Source: an uncultured Bacilli bacterium
GTDB taxonomy: Bacteria; Bacillota_I; Bacilli_A; RF39; UBA660
NCBI GenBank assembly: GCA_934096015.1
Contig: CAKOLD010000003.1
Span: 6,682 to 70,681, forward strand
Reading direction: 5' to 3'
Length of the DNA stretch: 64,000 nucleotides
This document shows positions 17,484-27,772 of the stretch, piece after piece; within the stretch, counting starts at the first letter, position 1, and every line of letters begins with the position of its first letter. The position numbers and the translations under genes are program-made. Below the pieces are notes generated by a model. That model did no database searches and was not told the origin of the DNA. It was given only the letters and a program-made list of their open reading frames with translations.

Positions 17484-18197
17484 ATGGAACGTTTACAAAA
17501 AGTAATTGCTAATACTGGGTATACTTCAAGAAGAAAAGCAGAAGAGTTAATCAAATCAGGAAAAGTCTATGTAAATGGTGAAATTGTAACAGAACTTGGA
17601 ACAAAAGTCAGTGGAAACGATGATATTGTTATTGATGGTATTCACTTATTAAAAGAAGAAAAAGAATACTATTTATTAAATAAACCAAGAAGTATAATTT
17701 CATCAGTAAAAGATGATTTAGATAGAAAAACAGTAAGAGATTTAATAAAAACTGATAAACGAATTTATCCAATAGGTAGATTAGATTATGATACAACTGG
17801 AATAATTCTATTAACAAACGATGGAGAACTTGCTAATGTTTTAATGCATCCCAAAAGTCATGTTGAAAAAACCTATTTAGCAAAACTAAATAAATTTATG
17901 CAAAAAGAAGATTTAGAAAAACTAAAAAAAGGTGTTTTAATTGATGGAATAAAATGTTTACCAACTAAAGTAAGAATTAAAAATAATGATTTGAAAAAGG
18001 ATACTTCAATGATAGAAATTACTATTACAGAAGGAAGAAACCATATTATAAAAAGACTTTTTGAATCTATAGGTTACCTAGTAGATAAATTAACTAGAAC
18101 TCAATATGGTTTTTTAACGTTGGATAATTTAAAAAGTGGAGAATATAGAAAATTATCTATCAAAGAAGTAAAAAAACTATATGAATACAAAAGATAA
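17484..18197 (+). CDS. rluB: RsuA/RluB-family rRNA pseudouridine synthase
   Basis: The 237-residue protein has an N-terminal S4 domain (RLQKVIANTGYTSRRKAEEL) and the RsuA-family catalytic motif GRLDYDTTGIILLTNDG near residue 100 with Asp as nucleophile. GRNHIIKRLFES and the LTRTQYG motif complete the family. It should modify 23S rRNA. It follows spmB as in B. subtilis (ypuL). Its last 17 bases overlap the methyltransferase reading frame. Confidence 0.9.
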   Translation: MERLQKVIANTGYTSRRKAEELIKSGKVYVNGEIVTELGTKVSGNDDIVIDGIHLLKEEKEYYLLNKPRSIISSVKDDLDRKTVRDLIKTDKRIYPIGRLDYDTTGIILLTNDGELANVLMHPKSHVEKTYLAKLNKFMQKEDLEKLKKGVLIDGIKCLPTKVRIKNNDLKKDTSMIEITITEGRNHIIKRLFESIGYLVDKLTRTQYGFLTLDNLKSGEYRKLSIKEVKKLYEYKR

Positions 18198-19383
18198 TAT
18201 GAAAGTAAAAGTAGAAAAATTAGATAATTTTGGCAACGGAATAGCTCATATAGATAACAAAGTATGTTTTATAAAATCAGCTTTACCAGACGAATTAGCT
18301 GAAATTAATATAAAAGAAGAAAAAAAGAAATATATTAATGCAGAAATAAAAGAGATTTTAACTCCTTCTAAATCTAGAATTAAATCTGAATGTCCTTATA
18401 GTAAAGCATGCGGAGGATGTTCCTTAGGACATATTAAGTATGAAGAGGCACTATTATATAAAAAAGAAAAAGTCACAAATATTTTAAAAAGAAATCTTAA
18501 CTGTAAAATAAATCCTCAAGTCATAGCATCTAACAAACAGTACTATTACAGAAATAAAATTACTTTAAAAATTAATAATTATAAGTGGGGATATTATAAT
18601 AGTGAATCTCATGATTTTGTACCAATAAAAAAATGCCTATTAGCCAAAAAAAGTATAAACGATATAATTGAAAATCAAGAGATATTTAAAATAAAAAATG
18701 GTGAAATTGTACTAAGAACAAACGATAAAAATGAAATATTAATTAGTATAAAAACTAGTGATAATTACAATATAAATTATGATTTATTACAAGAAAATGT
18801 AGTAGGAATAGTTGTAAATAATAAAGTAATAAAAGGAAATAACTATTTTTATCACAATATTAATAATAGAACCTACAAGATAAGCTATGATTCCTTTTTC
18901 CAAATAAATGATTATATATGTTCTCAAATATTTGATATTTTAAATTCTCAAAACTTGGGATCAAATGTACTTGATTTATACTGTGGCGTAGGTTCACTTG
19001 GTTTAGCAATAAGTGATTCAGTAAAAAAAATATATGGTATTGAATTAATTGAAAATGCTGTAAAAGATGCCAAATTAAATGCAGAAAATAATGATATTAA
19101 TAATGCTATCTATCTAGTTGGCGAAGTTGAAAAAAACTTACAAAAAATTAAAGAACATATTGATACCATAATTTTAGATCCTCCTAGAAAAGGACTTGCA
19201 AACATAGATGAAATAATGGATATTAATGCTGATAATATTATATATATATCGTGTGATCCAGTAACTTTAGGAAGAGACCTTGAAAAAATCTGTTTAAAAT
19301 ACACTATTAATGAAATATATGTATTAGATATGTTTCCAGAAACTTATCACGTAGAAACAATTTGTATTATGAAAAGGAAATAA
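18181..19383 (+). CDS. 23S rRNA (uracil-C5)-methyltransferase, RlmD/TrmA family
   Basis: A 400-residue SAM-dependent RNA m5U methyltransferase. It has an N-terminal TRAM-like domain (VEKLDNFGNGIAHID), a four-Cys iron-sulphur site (CPYSKACGGCSLGH, plus a later Cys), the SAM motif VLDLYCGVGSLGLAIS near 265, the LDPPRKGL motif near 335 and the catalytic YISCDPVTLGRDL near 360. Whether it targets U747, U1939 or tRNA U54 cannot be settled by eye. A second in-frame ATG at 18199, after the rluB stop, is an equally possible start; neither has a good Shine-Dalgarno. Confidence 0.88.
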   Translation: MNTKDNMKVKVEKLDNFGNGIAHIDNKVCFIKSALPDELAEINIKEEKKKYINAEIKEILTPSKSRIKSECPYSKACGGCSLGHIKYEEALLYKKEKVTNILKRNLNCKINPQVIASNKQYYYRNKITLKINNYKWGYYNSESHDFVPIKKCLLAKKSINDIIENQEIFKIKNGEIVLRTNDKNEILISIKTSDNYNINYDLLQENVVGIVVNNKVIKGNNYFYHNINNRTYKISYDSFFQINDYICSQIFDILNSQNLGSNVLDLYCGVGSLGLAISDSVKKIYGIELIENAVKDAKLNAENNDINNAIYLVGEVEKNLQKIKEHIDTIILDPPRKGLANIDEIMDINADNIIYISCDPVTLGRDLEKICLKYTINEIYVLDMFPETYHVETICIMKRK

Positions 19384-19386
19384 AAT

Positions 19387-19941
19387 ATGAAAGGTAAAGT
19401 AGTAATAATAGCAGGAAATAAAAGAGCTGGAAAAACCACAATAACGCAAATTTTACATAACGAGTATAATTATAATTATTATAATTTTGATATGCTATTA
19501 GATGCGTTGGAAGAGTCGTTTAATATATTACAAGATCACAATGATGATAAATATATTCTATTATTAAATGAAATGGTCAAAAGAAGTTTAGAAGATGCTA
19601 AAAATTATGGAGTAAGTACTGTATATGAATATATATTTACACCAAAACAATTAAATACTTTTAAGTATAAAGAAAAAGTACAAATATATTTTTTAGCCAA
19701 TTTAGATGCAAATCAAGACAATATAAGAGAAGATATGAAAAAATATTCTAAAAGTTATGATTGGCCATCTTATGTAAGTAATGAAGATATTGAAAGAAAT
19801 GTAAAAGAGATTCTTGATAAAAATGAAGTTTTAAAAGAAGAATGCAAAAAGTATAATTTTGAGTTAGTTAATACTTCTAGAGAAGAAAAGAGAGAAAAAA
19901 TATTAAGTAATCTTGCAAAAAAAATTATTTTTAATAAATAA
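19387..19941 (+). CDS. P-loop NTPase, small-molecule kinase-like
   Basis: A 184-residue protein with a clear Walker A (GNKRAGKTT, residues 10-18) and an overall nucleotide-kinase shape. A possible Mg/substrate acid lies in YNFDMLLD, followed by a helical lid-like region rich in Asp/Lys. It resembles predicted nucleoside or shikimate-type kinases, but no substrate signature is visible. It follows the methyltransferase by 3 bases and may share its transcript. Confidence 0.6.
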   Translation: MKGKVVIIAGNKRAGKTTITQILHNEYNYNYYNFDMLLDALEESFNILQDHNDDKYILLLNEMVKRSLEDAKNYGVSTVYEYIFTPKQLNTFKYKEKVQIYFLANLDANQDNIREDMKKYSKSYDWPSYVSNEDIERNVKEILDKNEVLKEECKKYNFELVNTSREEKREKILSNLAKKIIFNK

Positions 19942-20010
19942 ATTAAGAACAGCGAATAGACAGAAAAACTTATTATATTCTAAAAAAAGTGTAAAAGGTG
20001 AGAAAGTATT

Positions 20011-20466
20011 ATGAAAATTGAATATAAAAAATTAGAAAATGAGGAATATGTTAATCAATGTGATTTTTTGTTAACAAAGCTTATACAAAGTGAAAAAATT
20101 TGGAATGACAATATAAATGAATATTTTTTAGTTAAAGATTACTTTATTAATATATACAAAAATAAAAATAACATTATATATTTTGCTCAAGATCAAGAAA
20201 AAGTGATAGGTTATGTGTATGCGAAAATAAATTGGGATAATTCTTCGAAAGAAAGAGAAGCTTTGTTAGATAGTATCTACGTTTTACCAGAATATAGAAA
20301 CAACGATGTTGGAAAAAACTTGATAGGTCTAATTGAAAAAGAACTTAAATCAAAAAATATAAAATATTTAAATTTAAATGTTATAAAAGACAATATTGGA
20401 GCTAGAAACTTTTATAAACAACTTAAATTTCAAGAGTATGGAATAATATTAAGAAAAAATATATAA
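20011..20466 (+). CDS. GNAT-family N-acetyltransferase
   Basis: A 151-residue single-domain acetyltransferase. The acetyl-CoA site is seen as LDSIYVLPEYRNNDVGKNLIGLIE (shown in parts: beta 4 LLDSIYVLPEYR, pyrophosphate loop RNNDVGKNL) and the end has VIKDNIGARNFYKQLKFQEYG, a typical GNAT finish. Substrate unknown. The start has AAAAGGTGAG upstream. It stands between the P-loop protein and the ABC exporters. Confidence 0.82.
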   Translation: MKIEYKKLENEEYVNQCDFLLTKLIQSEKIWNDNINEYFLVKDYFINIYKNKNNIIYFAQDQEKVIGYVYAKINWDNSSKEREALLDSIYVLPEYRNNDVGKNLIGLIEKELKSKNIKYLNLNVIKDNIGARNFYKQLKFQEYGIILRKNI

Positions 20467-20498
20467 GGTATGATTATATAAAATAGAAAGGAATATTT

Positions 20499-22703
20499 AT
20501 GATAACACTAAAAAAAGTTTCTAAATTCTACTATAGTAAAGGAGTAATTGCTAGTGGGTTTAGTAAAATTAATCTTGAATTTAACTTAGGAGAATTTGTA
20601 GCAATCACTGGAGAATCTGGAAGTGGGAAATCCACATTATTAAATGTAATAAGTGGCTTGGATACTTATGAAGAAGGAGAAATGTATATTAATGGCAACG
20701 AAACAAGCCATTATACGGAAAAAGATTTTGAAGATTACAGGCGTAAATATATAGGTAATATATTTCAGAATTTTAATTTAGTTAATAGCTATACTGTTTA
20801 TCAAAATGTAGAATTAGTTTTATTATTAAATGGTGCTAAGAAAAAAAATATAAAAAATAAAGTTTTAACTTTGATAAAAAAAGTTGGATTATATAAATTT
20901 AGAAATACTAAAGTCTCTAAACTTTCAGGAGGACAAAAACAAAGAGTAGCAATTGCTAGAGCTTTAGCCAAAGAGACACCAATAATAATTGCTGATGAAC
21001 CTACTGGTAATTTAGATTCAAAAGCTAGTGAAGAAATTATAAAATTACTAAGTGAAGTTGCCAAAGATAAATTAGTAATTATAGTGACTCATAACTATGA
21101 ACAAGTTGAAAAATATATTACAAGAAAAATAAAAATGCACGATGGTAAGGTACTAGAAGATAAAAAAATAAAAGAAATAAAGGAAGAAAAGAAACCAAAA
21201 AATTTAACATATCAAAATATAACTAACTTAAACAAAATAAGATTAGCAGTAAGAAATACCTTTAATATAATTCCAAAATTTTTACTATTATTTTTTATTT
21301 ATTTGTTTATTACTGTAGCAATTATAGGAGAATATGCATTTTTTAAAGACCAAGAATATGTAGCCGAAAAATTTGGCTCTAATTATATTTTTAATAACAC
21401 AAGTGATAAAAGAATAATCATAAAAAAATTAGATAAAACTAGTTTTACTGATGAAGACTATAATAAAATAATGGCAATGGAAAATGTTGACTACGTAATT
21501 AAAAATGATTTGCTAGTTGATAATTCAATCAATTTAACAAACAATGAAACTCTATGGTTAGATGGAATTAGTGAAAATATTGAAAATTTTAGAGGAAAAA
21601 TTGATGTTGGAAGAATGCCAGAAAACGATAATGAAATTATAATTGAGGAAGATAATTACTTAAAAAATTTAGAAGAAGAAATTTTAAATAAAAAACTTTA
21701 TTTACAAAATGTATATAATGGAAAAATTAATGAAGAAGATGCTTTAACGATCGTAGGAATCAAATATATTGAAAATACTGGAAATTTTAATAATAAAATT
21801 TACTTAAGTAATACTATATTAGATAAAATTTCATTTCAAATTAACCAAGAATCAAGTAATCTAACATTCCATTTTATGGATAAATATTACAATCTTTATG
21901 ATAATAATTTACAAATAAGTCCAAGTGATAAAGTTTCTACAGGAAAAGCTTATATTAGTTATGACCTAAGTTATTTATGTCCATATCAAAATTGTATAAA
22001 TAAAATAATGGGTATTAAAGTAGAAAACTTGTATTACACCGAAAATTTAGAATTATCTGTTGATAAAATGTATACTAAATATACTTACAAAAATTTATTA
22101 GAATTAAACAATTATGACTCAGCAAATGGAACAGTATTTATTAACACAATAGACTACAATAATTTATTTAATAAAAATAGTTATCAAAGTAGTGTATTTA
22201 TAAAGGATGCTAAAAAATTAGATGAAACAGTAGAAAAGTTAAATAAATCCGGAATTAAAACACTTGCAATAAAAAATACACTTGTGCAAGATGGAAGTGC
22301 GGAAATTATTAAAATTCTTAGAGCAATTGTAACTGCAATTCTTGTAATAGCCTTATTCTTTATATCATACTTTGTAATTAGTATTATTTTAAAATCTCGA
22401 AATGTTTATTTTTCAACTATAAGAATGCTAGGAGCAACAAAAAAAATATGTAAGCAATTGCTAATTATTGAACTGTTAACAATAAGTAATTTATCATACT
22501 TTTTATACTTAATAGCATTATTGCTAAACCACGAGAAAGTATTTAATTTAAAATTTTTAGACACAGCAACTAACTATTTAACCATAAGAGATTTTATTAT
22601 ATTATATTTAATACTAACTGTAATGTCATATTTAATTAGCCAAAAATTTGCTAAAAAACTCTTCAAAAAAAGTGCAATTAGTTCAATGAAGGAGGAAGTA
22701 TAA
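20499..22703 (+). CDS. ABC exporter, fused ATPase and FtsX-like permease (first of pair)
   Basis: This 734-residue protein joins a LolD/MacB-type ATPase (about 1-225) to a MacB/FtsX permease. ATPase motifs: Walker A GESGSGKST, Q-loop NIFQNFNLV, signature LSGGQKQRVAIARAL, Walker B IIIADEPTGNLDS. A first membrane helix lies near 265-285, then a large extracytoplasmic domain with GRMPENDNEIII, then three C-terminal helices after about 605. This is the architecture of mechanotransmitting exporters for peptides or lipoproteins. It abuts the next gene, and the two should form a heterodimer. The substrate is unknown. Confidence 0.88.
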   Translation: MITLKKVSKFYYSKGVIASGFSKINLEFNLGEFVAITGESGSGKSTLLNVISGLDTYEEGEMYINGNETSHYTEKDFEDYRRKYIGNIFQNFNLVNSYTVYQNVELVLLLNGAKKKNIKNKVLTLIKKVGLYKFRNTKVSKLSGGQKQRVAIARALAKETPIIIADEPTGNLDSKASEEIIKLLSEVAKDKLVIIVTHNYEQVEKYITRKIKMHDGKVLEDKKIKEIKEEKKPKNLTYQNITNLNKIRLAVRNTFNIIPKFLLLFFIYLFITVAIIGEYAFFKDQEYVAEKFGSNYIFNNTSDKRIIIKKLDKTSFTDEDYNKIMAMENVDYVIKNDLLVDNSINLTNNETLWLDGISENIENFRGKIDVGRMPENDNEIIIEEDNYLKNLEEEILNKKLYLQNVYNGKINEEDALTIVGIKYIENTGNFNNKIYLSNTILDKISFQINQESSNLTFHFMDKYYNLYDNNLQISPSDKVSTGKAYISYDLSYLCPYQNCINKIMGIKVENLYYTENLELSVDKMYTKYTYKNLLELNNYDSANGTVFINTIDYNNLFNKNSYQSSVFIKDAKKLDETVEKLNKSGIKTLAIKNTLVQDGSAEIIKILRAIVTAILVIALFFISYFVISIILKSRNVYFSTIRMLGATKKICKQLLIIELLTISNLSYFLYLIALLLNHEKVFNLKFLDTATNYLTIRDFIILYLILTVMSYLISQKFAKKLFKKSAISSMKEEV

Positions 22704-25124
22704 ATGATTACTTTAAATAATGTTAACAAATACTTTAATAAAAATAGAAAAAATCAAATACATGTAATTAATAATACTTCTTTAGAGTTTCAGGACACAG
22801 GACTTGTTGCTTTACTAGGACCATCTGGATGTGGTAAAACTACACTACTAAATGCAATAGGTGGATTAGATAAGATAAAAAAGGGAAGTATTTACATTAA
22901 TGATAAAAAAATAAGTTCAAGATTTGCTTACAAAGTTGATAAAATTCGTAATCTAAATGTAGGTTATATTTTTCAAGATTATAAACTTATAGATAATATC
23001 AGTGTTTATGACAATGTAGCACTAGTTTTAAAAATGTTAGGAATAAAAGATAAGCAAGAAATAAAAAATAGAGTAGAATACGTTTTAGATAGAGTGGGAA
23101 TGTTAAGGTATAAGTATAGACCTGCTGGAATGCTATCTGGAGGCGAAAGACAAAGAGTAGGAATAGCTCGCGCTATCGTTAAAGATCCTGAAATCATTTT
23201 AGCCGATGAACCAACAGGGAATTTAGACAGTAAAAATTCTTTGGAAGTAATGAATATAATAAAAGCAATTTCTAAAGAAAAACTTATAATTTTAGTTACC
23301 CATGAAGAAGCTCTTGCCAAATTTTATGCAAGCAGAATTATTGAAATTCAAGATGGTAAAGTTATAAAAGATTATGAAAATGACCACGTAGATGATTTAG
23401 ATTATGCCATTGATAATCGCTTTTATTTGAAAGATTTTGAAAACTTTAAAACGATAAAAGACGATAATGTAAATATAGAAATATATAGTGATAAAAAAGA
23501 AAAACTAAAATTAGATATTGTTTTAAAAAATGGTAATATTTATATAAATAGCAAAACTAATGAAGCCATTCAAGTAGTAGACGAAAACTCTAGCATAGAG
23601 TTTGTAAATGAGCACTATAAAAAAATTCATAAAAACGATATTGATAAATATACTTTTGATTTTGATAAAATAATCGATAAAAATATTAAGAAGAGATATT
23701 CATCTATTCTAAATCCTTTAACGCTTATTATAAAAGGCTTTAAAAGAGTTTTTGATTATCCAATATTAAAAAAAATATTGTTAATTGGTTTTTTCGTTTC
23801 AGCAATTTTTATAATGTACTCTGTTAGTACCACATCAGCGACCTTTAATATTAAAGATGAAGATTTTGTAGTATACAATAAAAATTATTTATTAGTAAAC
23901 ACAAAAAAGATAAAAATAGATAATTATATATCATACGAACAAAATGCCAACATTCTTTATATGATACCAACAAATTCTTTAGTTAATTTTAAATTAAGAT
24001 TTAAAGAATACTATCAAACTAAAGATCTTCAAATTTCTATTGCTGGATCATTAACAGATATTAATACTCTAGAAAAAAATACCCTAATTTTAGGAAGAAT
24101 GCCAGAAAATGATAAAGAAATAGTAGTAGATAAACAGTTACTAAAAAGATATTTATCTAAAGAAGAAAAATTTCAGATGATAGGAATCACTAAAGACGAA
24201 GATTTTTTAGAAAGAGAATTAACAATTACTAATGTTGACAATTTTAAAATAGTGGGGATTTCAGACACAAATAGTCCATCAATATATGCTGCAAAAAATA
24301 TGTTTGTAAATATACTTGCTAATCAAACAAATGACAACTATATTGAAGAAAGTAACAATCAATTATTAGACTATAACTTAGTGCAAGATAAAATCACTTT
24401 AAAAGAAGGCCGATTACCAGAAAACGATTATGAGACAATTGTAAATATAACTAATAAAGATTTAATGCCACTTAATAAAACTATTAATCAAAAAATTAAT
24501 GATAAAAAATTAACCGTTGTTGGATATTATACAAGTGAATATGATTATAGCTTCTTTTTAGTAAATAATAATACTATAAAATATAAATTAATAACTGAAA
24601 GTTCAGATTTTATGGTATATCCTAAAGATAGAGAAAAAGCTTTAAATGACTTTCAAAATTTAAATTTAAACATTAAAGATTCTTATGAAAGTAGCAAAGT
24701 AGATTATAAAAAAACAATACATGATAATGTTAAAAGTACACTAATTGTGTCAGGTATTATTTTACTTATTTCATTAGTTGAAATCTTTTTGATGATTAGA
24801 TCATCATTCTTATCAAGAATAAAAGAAATAGGAATATATAGGGCAATAGGTGTTAAGAAAAAGGATATTTACAAAATGTTTTTTGGAGAAATATTTGCTA
24901 TTACAACTTTAGCAAGTATTCCAGGATTAGTACTAATGGCATACATATTGTATAATATTTCAAAAATAAAATATTTCTCCCCATTATTTTTAATAAATAT
25001 TCCGATAGTGCTTGTATCAATAATTTTTGTGTATTTATTTAATTTACTTATCGGATTACTTCCAGTTCATAGAGTCGTCAAAAAAAGACCAGCCGAAATT
25101 TTATCAAGGCATGATCTTGATTAA
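22704..25124 (+). CDS. ABC exporter, fused ATPase and FtsX-like permease (second of pair)
   Basis: An 806-residue partner of the preceding protein, with the same order. ATPase: Walker A GPSGCGKTT, signature LSGGERQRVGIARAI, Walker B IILADEPTGNLDS. A linker of about 130 residues separates it from the first membrane helix (about 355-372). The extracytoplasmic region contains the family motif twice (GRMPENDKEIVV and GRLPENDYETIV), so it is probably a duplicated core domain. Three helices close the protein. The ribosome site AAGGAGG lies in the end of the first gene. A terminator follows. Confidence 0.88.
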   Translation: MITLNNVNKYFNKNRKNQIHVINNTSLEFQDTGLVALLGPSGCGKTTLLNAIGGLDKIKKGSIYINDKKISSRFAYKVDKIRNLNVGYIFQDYKLIDNISVYDNVALVLKMLGIKDKQEIKNRVEYVLDRVGMLRYKYRPAGMLSGGERQRVGIARAIVKDPEIILADEPTGNLDSKNSLEVMNIIKAISKEKLIILVTHEEALAKFYASRIIEIQDGKVIKDYENDHVDDLDYAIDNRFYLKDFENFKTIKDDNVNIEIYSDKKEKLKLDIVLKNGNIYINSKTNEAIQVVDENSSIEFVNEHYKKIHKNDIDKYTFDFDKIIDKNIKKRYSSILNPLTLIIKGFKRVFDYPILKKILLIGFFVSAIFIMYSVSTTSATFNIKDEDFVVYNKNYLLVNTKKIKIDNYISYEQNANILYMIPTNSLVNFKLRFKEYYQTKDLQISIAGSLTDINTLEKNTLILGRMPENDKEIVVDKQLLKRYLSKEEKFQMIGITKDEDFLERELTITNVDNFKIVGISDTNSPSIYAAKNMFVNILANQTNDNYIEESNNQLLDYNLVQDKITLKEGRLPENDYETIVNITNKDLMPLNKTINQKINDKKLTVVGYYTSEYDYSFFLVNNNTIKYKLITESSDFMVYPKDREKALNDFQNLNLNIKDSYESSKVDYKKTIHDNVKSTLIVSGIILLISLVEIFLMIRSSFLSRIKEIGIYRAIGVKKKDIYKMFFGEIFAITTLASIPGLVLMAYILYNISKIKYFSPLFLINIPIVLVSIIFVYLFNLLIGLLPVHRVVKKRPAEILSRHDLD

Positions 25125-25152
25125 CTTTAGATATATTTCTAAAGTTTTTTTA
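25123..25152 (+). terminator. Intrinsic terminator after the ABC exporters
   Basis: AACTTTAGA (25123-25131) pairs with TCTAAAGTT (25138-25146), followed by a T run. It sits between the convergent ABC and ZIP genes. Confidence 0.75.
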
Positions 25153-25938
25153 TCCTAAACTTACATCCAAAATCATCATAATTGAAAAACCAACTAATGT
25201 TAATAACGCAATTAAACCTTTATTTTTATTTAATTGGCTTTCTGGTATAATTTCTTCTATGACAACGTATAACATTGCACCAGCAGCTATTGAAAGCAGG
25301 TAAGGCAATACGATTTTCATTTTTAGTACCATTAAAGCTCCAATAAATGCTGCAATTGGTTCAACTGCACCTGAAAGAGCTCCAATTATAAAAGCTTTAA
25401 ATCTTGAGACACCTTCACGCCTTAAAGGAAGTGAAATAGCAGCTCCTTCTGGAAAATTTTGAATTCCTATTCCAATTGCTAATGTAATTGCACTTAAAAT
25501 TGTTGCACCACTAAGATTATAACCAACTGACCCAAAAGCAACTCCAACTGCCATCCCTTCTGGTATATTATGAATTATGATAGAAAAAATTAAAAGAGAT
25601 ATTCTTTTTTTGGCAACTAGTTCCTTTTTCATTTTAAATTCAAATAATTTATCACAAATAAATAGGAAAATAGCCCCTAACAAAAAACCAGAAGTAACTA
25701 CTATAATAGAATTCATATTTAAATTATCGGCCATTGAAAAAGCCGGATTTAAAAGAGAAAAGAAGCTAGCAGCAATCATAACACCAGCTGAAATCCCTAA
25801 AAAAGCGTCCATAACATCAGCATTACTTTTCTTAAATAAAAATACACTTGCTGAACCAAGACTTGTTACTAAAAAAGTAAATATACAAGCAATAAAAGCT
25901 TGCTCTTGGGCACTTAAACTATAAAAAAAATCAATCAT
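25150..25938 (-). CDS. ZIP-family divalent metal transporter
   Basis: A 262-residue membrane protein with eight predicted helices. The binuclear metal site is plain: HNIPEGMAVGVAFG in helix 4 and NFPEGAAISLPLR in helix 5. GALSGAVEPIAAFIGA follows. It resembles ZupT/GufA proteins that take up zinc and other divalent metals. The minus-strand ribosome site is GGAGGA. No regulator gene or operator is visible beside it. Confidence 0.93.
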   Translation of the reverse strand: MIDFFYSLSAQEQAFIACIFTFLVTSLGSASVFLFKKSNADVMDAFLGISAGVMIAASFFSLLNPAFSMADNLNMNSIIVVTSGFLLGAIFLFICDKLFEFKMKKELVAKKRISLLIFSIIIHNIPEGMAVGVAFGSVGYNLSGATILSAITLAIGIGIQNFPEGAAISLPLRREGVSRFKAFIIGALSGAVEPIAAFIGALMVLKMKIVLPYLLSIAAGAMLYVVIEEIIPESQLNKNKGLIALLTLVGFSIMMILDVSLG

Positions 25939-25981
25939 ACAATATCCTCCAAAATATTAAATGATTGATTTTTTAATATGG

Positions 25982-27652
25982 TTACATGTTATTAACTTCC
26001 ATTATAACTGGTAAAATAATTGGCCTTCTTCCTGTTATTTCACTAATAAAAGGATTTAATTCTAAGATAATTTGATTTTTTAAATCAATATAATTATAAC
26101 TTTTTAGTAAACATTTTTTTACTATTTCAGAAACTTTCTTTTCTATTTCATGGATTAATTCACCATTTTCATTAACCATAATAAAGCCTCTAGTAGTAAT
26201 ATTAGGTTTAATTAATAATTCTCTAGTGATAGGGTTAACATTAATAATAGTAACTAAAATTCCATCTTTACTCATTAAATTTCTTTCTTTAATAACAACA
26301 GATCCTACATCTCCAATTCTAGAGCCATCAACATAAATGTCTCCAGCCTGAATTCTTTTACCAATTTTAACACCATTATCACTAAGCTCTAATGTTTGAC
26401 CATTTTCCAAAATAAATATATTTTCTGGTTTAATATCAACAGATTGAGCAATATCTCCATGTTGTTTTAACATTCTATATTCTCCATGCATAGGCATAAA
26501 GTATTCTGGTTTAATAATTCTAAGCATCCATCTAAGTTCATCAGCCTTAGCATGACCAGATGTATGAATATCACTCAACTCGGTATTTGTATATACACGA
26601 ACACCTTTTAAATATAATTTATTAATTATTCTATTAATGCTCGCACGATTACCTGGAATAGGACTTGAAGAAAAAACAACAACATCATCTGGTATAAGTT
26701 GAATTTGTTTGTGAGTACCATTTGCAATTCTTGAAAGCGCTGCTAAAGGTTCACCTTGACTTCCAGTACATAAAATACAAATTTGATTTTTCTTTAAACT
26801 TTTTGCTTCATTTGGTTCTATAAATATTGATTTATCAGAAATTAAATTATTTTTTAAAGCTATTTCTTTAGCATTTTCCATGCTTCTTCCAAAAGTAATA
26901 ATTTTTCTATTATTTTTTCTACAAGTTTCTATTATATGTTTAATTCTGTAAATGTTAGATGCAAACGTAGCAAGAATGATACGAGAATTTGTTCTTGCAA
27001 ATATGTCACTTAACGCCTCATCAACAGAACTTTCACTTTTAGAATATCCTTCACTTAAAGCATTAGTACTATCACTTAGTAATAATTTAACGCCTTTTTC
27101 ACCCAATCTAGCCATTTTATGAATATCAGCCATTGGTCCAATAGGAGTCAAATCAAATTTGAAATCTCCTGTAGAAACAATTACACCATGTGGTGTATGA
27201 ACAACAATACCATAACTATCAGGAATTGAGTGAGTTGTTTGAATGAATTCTACACTCATATTTTGAAATTTAACATAAGAATCTTTATTAATAATTTTCA
27301 TATTATCATACTTAATATTCTTATCTTCTAACTTTTTATAGATTAGATCAGCTGCAATCTGTGGAGCATAAATATTAGGAAGAGAAATACTTTGTAATAA
27401 AAAAGTAATTCCTCCAATATGATCTTCATGTCCATGAGTAATAAATAAACCTTTAATTTTAGACTCATTTTGCTTTAAATAACTAATATCTTGGATTACA
27501 TAATCTACACCAAGTAAATCATCCTCTGGAAACATTACCCCAGCATCAATAATTATTATTTCATTTTTATGTTCAATACAATACATGTTTTTTCCAACTT
27601 CGCCCAATCCACCTAAAGCGTAAACGGACGTAATTGTCTCATTATTTTTCAT
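25982..27652 (-). CDS. rnj: Ribonuclease J
   Basis: A 556-residue metallo-beta-lactamase/beta-CASP ribonuclease that matures and degrades RNA with endonuclease and 5' exonuclease activity. It shows the first metal motif THGHEDHIGG near residue 75, STGDFKFD, LLSDSTNA, the beta-CASP region with TFASNIYRIKHII, SGHAKADELRWML and MPMHGEYRM, and ends with a C-terminal domain. The start ATG at 27652 follows AAGGAGGA; a longer reading frame from 27718 lacks a ribosome site. Which of the J1/J2 paralogues it is cannot be told from this window alone. Confidence 0.94.
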   Translation of the reverse strand: MKNNETITSVYALGGLGEVGKNMYCIEHKNEIIIIDAGVMFPEDDLLGVDYVIQDISYLKQNESKIKGLFITHGHEDHIGGITFLLQSISLPNIYAPQIAADLIYKKLEDKNIKYDNMKIINKDSYVKFQNMSVEFIQTTHSIPDSYGIVVHTPHGVIVSTGDFKFDLTPIGPMADIHKMARLGEKGVKLLLSDSTNALSEGYSKSESSVDEALSDIFARTNSRIILATFASNIYRIKHIIETCRKNNRKIITFGRSMENAKEIALKNNLISDKSIFIEPNEAKSLKKNQICILCTGSQGEPLAALSRIANGTHKQIQLIPDDVVVFSSSPIPGNRASINRIINKLYLKGVRVYTNTELSDIHTSGHAKADELRWMLRIIKPEYFMPMHGEYRMLKQHGDIAQSVDIKPENIFILENGQTLELSDNGVKIGKRIQAGDIYVDGSRIGDVGSVVIKERNLMSKDGILVTIINVNPITRELLIKPNITTRGFIMVNENGELIHEIEKKVSEIVKKCLLKSYNYIDLKNQIILELNPFISEITGRRPIILPVIMEVNNM

Positions 27653-27772
27653 AAAATTCCTCCTTAATAATAAAAAAACAAGTTCTTCGCTAAAAAAATT
27701 ATACAATATATTGAACAAAAAGTAAAGGATAGCGCATATCTATATGCTACATAAACATTAGGAGGAGATAAA

